Source: Janthinobacterium agaricidamnosum NBRC 102515 = DSM 9628 (GTDB lineage: Bacteria > Pseudomonadota > Gammaproteobacteria > Burkholderiales > Burkholderiaceae_D). Taken from it: 64,000 nt of DNA. The notes under the pieces are model-generated. The model did not search any database, was not told where the DNA came from, and worked only from the letters and a program-made list of their open reading frames with translations. A program made the position numbers and the translations under genes. The stretch lies in the NCBI RefSeq assembly GCF_000723165.1, contig NZ_HG322949.1, positions 5,808,387 through 5,872,386 of the forward strand, written 5' to 3'. Position 1 is the first letter of the stretch. Every line of letters starts with the position of its first letter. This document shows, piece after piece, positions 56,547 through 64,000 of the stretch.

Positions 56547-56993
56547 ATGAAGACACCACACAAAATGATGGCGGCCGGCTTGTTGCTGGCGTCGGCGCTG
56601 GCCAGCGCGCAAACGCCGTACACCGAGGATTCGACCTATCGCGGCCTGGGCGGCAAGGAAGGCATAGCCCAGATCGTCAAGACATTCATGCCGCTGATCT
56701 TGTCGGACCCGCGCATCAAGGAAAGTTTTGTCGATTTCGACATGGAACAGCTGGCCGAGCGGCTGGCCGAGCAGATTTGTGAGTTCAGCGGCGGTCCGTG
56801 CACCTACACCGGTAAATACAAGGAGCGCGACATGGAAAGCGTGCACATCGACTTGAAAATCACCAATGCCCAGTTCAATGCCTTGACCGAAGATTTGCAG
56901 CTGGCCATGGAACAGCACAAGATTCCATCGAGCGTGCAAAACAAATTGCTGGCCAAGCTGGCGCCGATGCAGCGCGCCATCGTGACCAAGTGA
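56547..56993 (+). CDS. exported group 1 truncated hemoglobin
   Basis: Globin-like protein of 148 aa. An N-terminal signal peptide (about 1-21, LLLASALASAQ) is unusual for truncated globins, which are mostly cytosolic. The globin core keeps the proximal His100 (DMESVHIDLKIT) and the GGPCTYTGKYKERDM segment. By alignment to the usual helix B pattern (FYxRVLxD), the distal Tyr B10 position appears to be Met48 (TFMPLILSD). A periplasmic haem or NO/O2 role is possible. It follows the thioesterase gene closely. A hairpin lies after it. Confidence 0.82.
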   Translation: MKTPHKMMAAGLLLASALASAQTPYTEDSTYRGLGGKEGIAQIVKTFMPLILSDPRIKESFVDFDMEQLAERLAEQICEFSGGPCTYTGKYKERDMESVHIDLKITNAQFNALTEDLQLAMEQHKIPSSVQNKLLAKLAPMQRAIVTK

Positions 56994-56998
56994 GCGGC

Positions 56999-57024
56999 AC
57001 GGGTCAGGTGTCAACCTGACCCGT
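56999..57024. terminator. hairpin between the globin and anti-sigma genes
   Basis: Perfect 11-bp stem, ACGGGTCAGGT (56999-57009) with ACCTGACCCGT (57014-57024), and a 4-nt loop. It sits between convergent genes and lacks a T-run. Confidence 0.55.
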
Positions 57025-57030
57025 GATAAA

Positions 57031-57732
57031 TTACATCCTGACCCAGTTACCTTTATACAAGATCGGTCCGGTCGGGCCATTCGGGTTCGGCGAACCGCCC
57101 TTCGGTTCCAGCGTAACCGCCAGCAAGGCGACATCGTTGCCGATCGCATGCTCGGCCAGGGCCAGCTTGACCGTGCCACGCTCGGCCAGCAAGCCCAGCG
57201 AACGCGGATTGCCGCTCTTCGGCACCGCCCACAATTCCAGATCCTTGTCGCTCGGCACCGGCGCATTGCCGACCAGGCGCACGTCGATCGTACGGTGGCG
57301 GCTGTCGGCGGTCACTAACATCGCGGTTTGCGCCTTATCGTCGCTCAACGACGCGACATAGCTGATCACGGGTGCATCGAGGGTCTTGCTGGCCATGACG
57401 ATCACCAGCAAGGCCGCGATGGCGCTGGACGCCATGCCCAGCGAACGCCAGAAGTTGACCGATTCATTGCGCCAGAATTGCCATGCCCGAACCGCCGGCG
57501 ACAGGTGCAAACGCTGTTCGATACTGCGCCAGACCCGCTTCGGCGGGATGACCGGCGTGGCGAACTCGGCCATCGGTGTCAGGCGCTGGCTCCATTGCGC
57601 CGTGATATTGCGCAAATCCGCATCGTTGTGCAGCCAGCCCTCAAAACGACGGCGCGCGCCACCCTTCAGCGTGCCAAGCACATATTCTGCCGCCAGTTTC
57701 TGGCGCAGTGGGTCGTTACCGCGGATATTCAT
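57031..57732 (-). CDS. membrane anti-sigma factor (RskA-like)
   Basis: Single-span inner-membrane protein of 233 aa. An N-terminal anti-sigma region (about 1-85, RQKLAAEYVLGTLKGGARRR) is followed by one helix (about 100-120, GMASSAIAALLVIVMA). A C-terminal periplasmic RskA domain ends with LALAEHAIGNDVALLAVTLEPKGGSPNP. It binds and silences the ECF sigma factor encoded just upstream. ATG 57732 has GGGAG at a good distance and overlaps the sigma stop by 4 nt (ATGA), so I prefer it to ATG 57756. Confidence 0.88.
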   Translation of the reverse strand: MNIRGNDPLRQKLAAEYVLGTLKGGARRRFEGWLHNDADLRNITAQWSQRLTPMAEFATPVIPPKRVWRSIEQRLHLSPAVRAWQFWRNESVNFWRSLGMASSAIAALLVIVMASKTLDAPVISYVASLSDDKAQTAMLVTADSRHRTIDVRLVGNAPVPSDKDLELWAVPKSGNPRSLGLLAERGTVKLALAEHAIGNDVALLAVTLEPKGGSPNPNGPTGPILYKGNWVRM

Positions 57733-58319
57733 GACTGCTCCCGTTTCGCCAGACAAGTGCGCAAGCGTTCAAGGCTGCGCCGTATCCAGGTTTTTACGGT
57801 GCCGACCGGCAGCGTCATCTGTTGCGCCACTTCGCTGTGCGACATGTCGTGGTAGTAGGCCAGCGCCAGGACTTGGCGGTGCAAACCTTCCAGTGCGGAC
57901 ATGCAAAGTGCCAACGCTTTTGCATCGCCGCTGATTTGCAGCGCTTCAATCGGGGTGGCTTGCGGATCTCGTAGGGCGTTCATGACTTCGCTATCAAACT
58001 GTTCGGCATCGATTTCAACTGTATCGTCGCTGCGCCTGAGCATATCGAACGCCTTGTTGCGCACGATAGTGGCCATCCAGGTCATCGGCGCCGCCAGATG
58101 ACTCTGATAAGTGGCGGCATTGTTCCAGATGGCGACGAAACTCTCTTGCAAGGCTTCTTCAGCGAGCTCTTGCTTATGCAATATACGCAGCGCGAAGCCA
58201 AACAGTTTCGAAGAAGTTGTATCGTAGAGCCGGCGAAAGGCGGCGGCATCCTTTTTCCCGGCTGCCAGCAGCCAGGTTCGGAGTTGTTGTGGGTCGAGCG
58301 GGTTGGCGTCGGTGGACAC
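57729..58319 (-). CDS. ECF-type RNA polymerase sigma factor
   Basis: Alternative sigma factor of 196 aa. Region 2 includes LAEEALQESFVAIWNNAATYQ with the -10-binding helix; region 4 ends with HSEVAQQMTLPVGTVKTWIRRS, the -35-binding helix-turn-helix. It is paired with an RskA-like anti-sigma factor (SigK-type arrangement), to which it is translationally coupled. Likely targets are its own operon and the divergent DUF3034 gene 177 bp away, but the stress signal is unknown. Confidence 0.9.
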   Translation of the reverse strand: MSTDANPLDPQQLRTWLLAAGKKDAAAFRRLYDTTSSKLFGFALRILHKQELAEEALQESFVAIWNNAATYQSHLAAPMTWMATIVRNKAFDMLRRSDDTVEIDAEQFDSEVMNALRDPQATPIEALQISGDAKALALCMSALEGLHRQVLALAYYHDMSHSEVAQQMTLPVGTVKTWIRRSLERLRTCLAKREQS

Positions 58320-58496
58320 TGCTGGCCTTCACGGAGTGGAAATCGGGCTTGTATTTGAAGGTTATAACAACTTTGCACTGACTAGCAACAAGGTTCTGTT
58401 TGAAATTGCATCAAATTATCAATTCGCGCTGGAAAGTTATGGTTGTTTCAGTCAAGCTTCGCAACATGATTTTGTATGCGGGGGGAGAAATTAATA

Positions 58497-59396
58497 ATGC
58501 CTAAAAACATAGTTCGCGGCTGCGCCGCCGGCTTGCTGATGTGCGCCGCCGGCGCCGCGCTGGCCGACATACAAACCACGCCGGACATGGGGAAATTCCT
58601 CGCCACCGGTGGCGTCAGCCAGCTGGAAGGCGCCGGCGGCGGCGGCTTGACGCCGTGGGCCTTGATCACCGGCTACGGCACGCGCGACAGTTATGGCGCG
58701 AATGCGCATTACACCTCCGTCAAGACGCAAGATTATTCGCTGGGCAGTTATGGCGTGGCGGCCGGTATCGCTGACCGGGTCGAAGTGTCGCTGGCCAATC
58801 AGGAATTCCGCGGCAGCCTGGCACCGCTGAACCAGTTGCGTATTCAGCAAGATATTCTCGGCATCAAGGTCAAGGTGGCTGGCGATGCGGTGTATCAGCA
58901 AGACAGCCTGTTGCCGCAAATCGCGGTCGGCGCCATGTACAAGCGCAACAAGGGTATCGGCGGTCTCGGTGCGCTGGGCGTGTATAACGTCAAGCAACTG
59001 GGCGCCAAGGATGATCATGGCGTCGACTATTATGTGTCGGCCACCAAGATCCTGTTTGAATACAGCCTGTTATTGAATGGCACGTTGCGCGCGACCTGCG
59101 CCAATCAGATGGGCATCCTGGGATTTGGCGGCGATATCAACGATAGCTACCGGCTGATGCCGGAAGTGTCGGCCGCTTATTTGATCAACCGCAAGCTGGT
59201 GGCGGGGATTGAATACCGTCAAAAACCGCACAATCTGGGTGTGGACAAGGAAAAAGCATATTACGACGCCTTTATCGCCTATTTCCCGAACAAGCACCTG
59301 TCGCTGACGGCGGCCTATGCGGAACTGGGCGATATCACCGTCTTCAATCCGAAAAAACAGCACGGCTTGTATCTGTCGCTGCAAGCCGGCTTTTAA
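58497..59396 (+). CDS. DUF3034 family exported protein
   Basis: Exported protein of 299 aa. A signal peptide ends near AAGAALADI (about residue 24). The rest is beta-rich with many Gly and Tyr residues and ends in LYLSLQAGF, with the terminal Phe of outer-membrane barrels. The family signature GGVSQLEGAGGGGLTPWALITGYG is DUF3034. The function is unknown; an outer-membrane barrel is likely. GGGGGAG precedes ATG 58497. It is divergent from the ECF sigma factor gene. Confidence 0.87.
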   Translation: MPKNIVRGCAAGLLMCAAGAALADIQTTPDMGKFLATGGVSQLEGAGGGGLTPWALITGYGTRDSYGANAHYTSVKTQDYSLGSYGVAAGIADRVEVSLANQEFRGSLAPLNQLRIQQDILGIKVKVAGDAVYQQDSLLPQIAVGAMYKRNKGIGGLGALGVYNVKQLGAKDDHGVDYYVSATKILFEYSLLLNGTLRATCANQMGILGFGGDINDSYRLMPEVSAAYLINRKLVAGIEYRQKPHNLGVDKEKAYYDAFIAYFPNKHLSLTAAYAELGDITVFNPKKQHGLYLSLQAGF

Positions 59397-59409
59397 GGAG
59401 AATCGCGGC

Positions 59410-59934
59410 TCAGCTGGCTTTCAAGGCGCCTTCAAGCAAGGTGTGCAGCGATGCGAATTCGGGCTGGCCGACGTAGCGTTTGATGATCTTGCCTTGCTTG
59501 TCGATGACGAAGGTGGTGGGCGTCAGCGCCACGTCGCCATAAGCCTTGGCCGCGTCGCCGGTCACGTCCAATGCCACTTTAAATGGCAGCTTGCGGGTTT
59601 CGGCATAATTCAACACGTAGTTGGCCGGGTCGTATTTCATCGCCACGGCCACGAATTCCAGGCCCTGCGACTTGTATTTATTGTAAGTCTCGACCATTTG
59701 CGGCATTTCAGCGACGCACGTGGTGCACGAGGTGGCCCAGAAATTCACCATCACCACTTTGCCGCGCAAGCTGTCCGGCGTGATCTTTTCGCCGTTGATG
59801 CCGAGGAAGGTCACTTCCGGCGCGCTTTTCTGGCTGTTCAGCGATGCGTAGGCGGCGGCTGCCGCACCGGCGATCACGATGGCGAGGATGGCTGGCTTGA
59901 TCCAGGACTTTGAGGCGGTGGTCGATGCTGGCAT
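59410..59934 (-). CDS. TlpA-family membrane-anchored thioredoxin
   Basis: Periplasmic disulfide reductase of 174 aa. An N-terminal signal anchor (about 12-30) is followed by an AhpC/TSA/thioredoxin fold with redox motif Cys70-Thr-Thr-Cys73 in FWATSCTTCVAEMP. The cis-Pro segment LTPTTFVIDKQGKI is present. Such proteins keep periplasmic thiols reduced, for example in cytochrome c or copper-centre maturation. The substrate is unknown. It lies after dolP on the same strand with a 132-bp gap. Confidence 0.92.
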   Translation of the reverse strand: MPASTTASKSWIKPAILAIVIAGAAAAAYASLNSQKSAPEVTFLGINGEKITPDSLRGKVVMVNFWATSCTTCVAEMPQMVETYNKYKSQGLEFVAVAMKYDPANYVLNYAETRKLPFKVALDVTGDAAKAYGDVALTPTTFVIDKQGKIIKRYVGQPEFASLHTLLEGALKAS

Positions 59935-60066
59935 GGTCGGATTCTCTGGCTGGGCTGCATAAAACGATGTAGCGATTATAGACCTGTCCGCGCCAAGCCG
60001 CTGGGCAGGTGCTTTTTAGCCGGACGGCGCGCGCGTCGGGACGGCGCCGCCCGGCTTGAACGGCCA

Positions 60067-61390
<1,324 letters not shown>

Positions 61391-61750
61391 TTACATTTCA
61401 ATCGCGTGCCGCAGCCAGCTCAGCTGGCCGGCGTCGATCGCGATCACGTCGAAGCGGCATGGCGGCAGCTGTTTCAGGCGCAGCAGATAAAACTGCGCGG
61501 CGCGGATCAGGCGCCTTTGCTTGGCTGGCGTGATGCTGGCCGCCGCCCCGCCGTATTCTTTGCCCGCCCTCTGCCGCACTTCGACAAACACCAGCACCTC
61601 GCGCTGGCGCATGATCAAATCGATCTCGCCGCCCTTGCAACTGAAATTACGCTGTACCAGTATTAAACCATGGCGCGCCAGATAATCCAGCGCCTGATCT
61701 TCGGCAAGCCGGCCCTGGCGCTGTTTTTCGCTCTGGCCGGTGGTGGACAT
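61391..61750 (-). CDS. yraN: YraN family (UPF0102) nuclease-fold protein
   Basis: Small protein of 119 aa with an endonuclease-like fold. Conserved residues sit in GEIDLIM and LVFVEVRQR, the E-D...E-x-K/R type pattern of this family. The cellular role is unsettled, possibly DNA processing. ATG 61750 (MSTTGQ) is used; the frame extends to 61795 inside the lpoA end. It lies 4 nt after lpoA and 57 nt before diaA. Confidence 0.92.
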   Translation of the reverse strand: MSTTGQSEKQRQGRLAEDQALDYLARHGLILVQRNFSCKGGEIDLIMRQREVLVFVEVRQRAGKEYGGAAASITPAKQRRLIRAAQFYLLRLKQLPPCRFDVIAIDAGQLSWLRHAIEM

Positions 61751-61754
61751 GGCA

Positions 61755-63068
61755 TTAGCGCGAATTCGCGGGGGCAGCTGGATTATTCTCCACAAACGGC
61801 GCCAGCACGCCGTTCTGGTACGTGGCGGCCGCCTCGCTGCGTTTGAAACTGGCCGCGCCCTGGCCGAAATTGACCGACAGTTTGCCGGTCACGCCGTCCA
61901 GCGTAAAGCGCGCCGCCGGCCGCAGCGCGATTTCGCGCGCCACCCGGAACGCGTCGATGCCCAGCGCATACAGGCGTTCCATGTCGGCCGTCAGCGGGCG
62001 CGTATCGCTTTGCATCGGTTGCGGATAGACCATCACCGCCGGATGGTCGCGCTGCACTTGCCACGGCAAATCGAGCAGCCGCGCGCCGTCCAGTTCGGGA
62101 CCGCTGGCGCCGCGTCCCACGCCCGGATTCAGCGACGAGGTGCCGTACAGCGGAATGTTATTGCCCAGCGCCACGCGCAACTGGCGCGCCTGGTCGGCAT
62201 CCATCGCCACGAATAGCAGGCCCGGCGGCGTGGCGGCGATGCGCGCGCGTAATTGCACCAGTTCGGCGTCGCTGAGATAACCGTTCAGCGCCGTCATGTC
62301 GAGCGTGTCCGAGGCCAGCCCCTGGCGTTGCCATTGCTGGCTGAAGGCGGCGGCGATGCGGCGCTGCCATGGCAGGCCGGCCGACAGGACCAGCGCGCTG
62401 GCGCCCGGCTGCTCGCTGGCGGCCCAGGCCGCGACCTGGCGCGCCTCGGCTTCGATCGACAAGCCGACCACCAGCATTTGCGGCGGCAGCGGCGTGTCGT
62501 CGCGCGCTTCCGGGTGATTCAGGGCGATGGTCGGCTTGCGCACCAGCGCGCTGCCGGCCACCGCCGTAACGGCCGAGCGCGACAGCGGACCGACGATGAT
62601 GTCGAACTGTTCCTGCGCCTTGGCGTAGCTGGCCAGCACATCCTGGGCGCTGTCGCCGGTATCGACCACGCTGACTTCAAAACCGCTGTGGTCGCGTTCA
62701 TAGGCGGCCATGAAACCGTCGTGCAGCCATTGCGCCGCCGCACCCAGCGTGTCGGACTTGAGCGGCAGCAGCAAGCCGATGTGATGGGTCGCGCCATCCG
62801 GCGGCGTGGTCGCGGACGGCCTGGCGGGCGCGTCGTCGGGCAGCACGGCCAGGTCGGGATCGGCCACGCTGTAGGTGCGCGCGGCCGGCGGTGGCGGGGT
62901 TTCCGGCCGTGGCGGCAGGACTGGGCGGGCCACTGGCGGCGCTGGTCTACTTGTAATTGACGAGATAGGCGCGCACAATTGGCCGGGCGCGTCGCACGGC
63001 GTGCTGCAAGCGCTCAACATGCCGATCGCGGTAAAGACAAGTAGTAACTTCACACTTTTAGCTAGCAT
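61755..63068 (-). CDS. lpoA: LpoA-like penicillin-binding protein activator (YraM)
   Basis: Outer-membrane lipoprotein of 437 aa. The signal peptide ends in lipobox LSAC with Cys21. A Pro-rich linker (about 40-65) is followed by a periplasmic-binding-protein-like (Peripla_BP_6/LppC) domain starting IGLLLPLKSDTLG. The E. coli protein activates the peptidoglycan synthase PBP1A; here the N-terminal TPR half of E. coli LpoA (678 aa) is missing, as is common in betaproteobacteria. GGAGGTTGG sits immediately before ATG 63068. The frame runs on to 63740, but that part is the shadow of rsmI. Confidence 0.9.
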   Translation of the reverse strand: MLAKSVKLLLVFTAIGMLSACSTPCDAPGQLCAPISSITSRPAPPVARPVLPPRPETPPPPAARTYSVADPDLAVLPDDAPARPSATTPPDGATHHIGLLLPLKSDTLGAAAQWLHDGFMAAYERDHSGFEVSVVDTGDSAQDVLASYAKAQEQFDIIVGPLSRSAVTAVAGSALVRKPTIALNHPEARDDTPLPPQMLVVGLSIEAEARQVAAWAASEQPGASALVLSAGLPWQRRIAAAFSQQWQRQGLASDTLDMTALNGYLSDAELVQLRARIAATPPGLLFVAMDADQARQLRVALGNNIPLYGTSSLNPGVGRGASGPELDGARLLDLPWQVQRDHPAVMVYPQPMQSDTRPLTADMERLYALGIDAFRVAREIALRPAARFTLDGVTGKLSVNFGQGAASFKRSEAAATYQNGVLAPFVENNPAAPANSR

Positions 63069-63080
63069 CCAACCTCCAAA

Positions 63081-63992
63081 ATGACCGTACCAGTATCCAG
63101 TTCTATTGTAACCCTGCCAATCATGACAGAGGCGGCGCATCAGGTCTATCCTATCGCAACATTGTACGTAGTGGCGACGCCGATCGGTAATGTCACCGAT
63201 ATCAGCCTGCGGGCGCTGCATGTTTTGAGCCTGGTCAATGCCGTCGCTTGTGAAGACACGCGCAACACCGCGCACCTGCTGACCCGCTTCGGCTTGAACA
63301 AGCCGCTGATCGCCGCGCACCAGCATAACGAGCGCGAAGTGGCCGAGACCCTGATCGCGCGCCTGCAAGCGGGCGAACGCATCGCGCTGGTATCCGACGC
63401 CGGCACGCCGGCCGTATCCGATCCGGGCGCGCGCATCGTCGACGCCGTGCGGACCGCCGGCTTGCGCGTGCTGCCGCTGCCGGGAGCGTCGGCGGCGATC
63501 ACCGCGATCTCCGCCAGCGGCCTGTTGAACGACCAGTTTTACTTCGTCGGCTTCCTGCCGGCCAAATCGAAACAGCGCGAAAACATGTTGCACGGCTTGC
63601 GCAGTATCAGCGCGACGATGGTGTTCTACGAAGCGCCGCACCGCATCCTCGATTGCGCCACCGCGCTGGCCGAAGCGTTCGAGCCGACCCGGCAAGTGGT
63701 GTTCGCACGCGAACTGACCAAGATGTTCGAAGAAATCCACCGCTGCCCGCTATCCGAAGCCGTGGCCTGGATCAAGGCCGATGCGCACCGTGAAAAAGGC
63801 GAGTTCGTCGTCCTGCTGGAAGGCGCGACCGCTGGCCAGGATGCGGAAGAAGCGGAAGCCGAACGCATCCTCGGCATCTTGCTGGCCGAATGCAGCGTCA
63901 AGCAAGCCGCCAGCCTGGCCGCGCAAATCACCGGCCGCAAAAAGAACGCCTTATATGAGCGCGCGCTGCAATTGAAGGCGGACGCTGAATAA
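63081..63992 (+). CDS. rsmI: 16S rRNA 2'-O-ribose C1402 methyltransferase RsmI
   Basis: SAM-dependent enzyme of up to 303 aa that methylates the 2'-OH of cytidine 1402 in 16S rRNA. TP-methylase motifs: LYVVATPIGNVTDISLRAL, EDTRNTAHLL, SDAGTPAVSDPG and LPGASAAITAISASGL. ATG 63081 and ATG 63123 (MTEAAH) are both possible; neither has a strong ribosome-binding site, and the family core begins near 63147. It is divergent from lpoA across 12 bp. Confidence 0.95.
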   Translation: MTVPVSSSIVTLPIMTEAAHQVYPIATLYVVATPIGNVTDISLRALHVLSLVNAVACEDTRNTAHLLTRFGLNKPLIAAHQHNEREVAETLIARLQAGERIALVSDAGTPAVSDPGARIVDAVRTAGLRVLPLPGASAAITAISASGLLNDQFYFVGFLPAKSKQRENMLHGLRSISATMVFYEAPHRILDCATALAEAFEPTRQVVFARELTKMFEEIHRCPLSEAVAWIKADAHREKGEFVVLLEGATAGQDAEEAEAERILGILLAECSVKQAASLAAQITGRKKNALYERALQLKADAE

Positions 63993-64000
63993 TACGTTTT

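Noticed and set aside
61755..63740. Minus-strand frame extended 670 bp beyond the lpoA start
   Set aside because: The extension lies antisense to rsmI. The lipoprotein signal and a strong GGAGG site fix the start at 63068.

Overview
The window looks like a chromosomal segment of a GC-rich betaproteobacterium, most plausibly of the family Oxalobacteraceae (Janthinobacterium, Duganella or Massilia type). The reasons are the base composition, an Fnr-linked ccoNOQP-ccoG-fixH cluster, the rsmI/lpoA/yraN/diaA/dolP block, a modABC-modE operon and long TonB-dependent receptors. The genus is an inference from gene content only. I found no rRNA, tRNA, prophage, insertion sequence or CRISPR array.

Layout. 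0.1-7.0 kb: a TonB-dependent receptor, an MFS transporter and an SDR oxidoreductase, the last two each paired with a divergent or convergent LysR regulator. 7.1-9.6 kb: a Tle3-like lipase (type VI effector type) with an upstream lipoprotein that is probably its immunity protein. 9.9-13.8 kb: a glrK-qseG-glrR (qseEGF) two-component operon, followed by a BON-domain gene whose upstream DNA carries two GlrR-type palindromes, two exact IHF sites and a consensus sigma-54 promoter. 14.0-18.1 kb: an SBF-like transporter and a modABC-modE molybdate operon with a ModE box. 18.1-23.2 kb: a large hybrid sensor kinase, an exported alpha/beta hydrolase and an OhrR-like MarR regulator.

23.3-35.9 kb is a microaerobic respiration block. 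It contains fnr, the cbb3 oxidase operon ccoNOQP-ccoG-fixH, and a second compact run aer-hemN-tauE-ccoI-ccoS. FNR boxes precede fnr (near-consensus), ccoN (perfect) and aer (perfect), so oxygen sensing, terminal oxidase synthesis and assembly, anaerobic haem synthesis and aerotaxis appear to be wired together. 36-45 kb: a PAS-GGDEF-EAL protein, DUF808 and LysE-type membrane proteins, a FecR/DUF6600 protein, a candidate small RNA, and a three-gene envelope-type cluster with a DUF2491 (YjfK) protein.

45-47.2 kb is the lipoate operon ybeD-lipB-lipA. At 47.3-49.5 kb sits a visibly AT-richer 745-aa gene that I read as a ShET2/EspL-like cysteine-protease effector with C-terminal ankyrin-like repeats. 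49.9-59.9 kb holds ung, a cupin-type regulator divergent from an acetyltransferase, an AraC/DUF2946/TonB-receptor cluster, a PEBP protein, a thioesterase, an exported truncated globin, an ECF sigma/anti-sigma pair, a DUF3034 protein and a TlpA-like thioredoxin. The right end (60-64 kb) is dolP-diaA-yraN-lpoA with divergent rsmI, the same gene set as the E. coli yraLMNOP region.

The observations most worth following are the GlrR/IHF/sigma-54 enhancer architecture in front of the BON gene, the ShET2/EspL-like gene, the Tle3/Tli3-like pair without a local secretion system, the FNR-box-led aer-hemN-ccoIS run, and the candidate small RNA near 42.1 kb.
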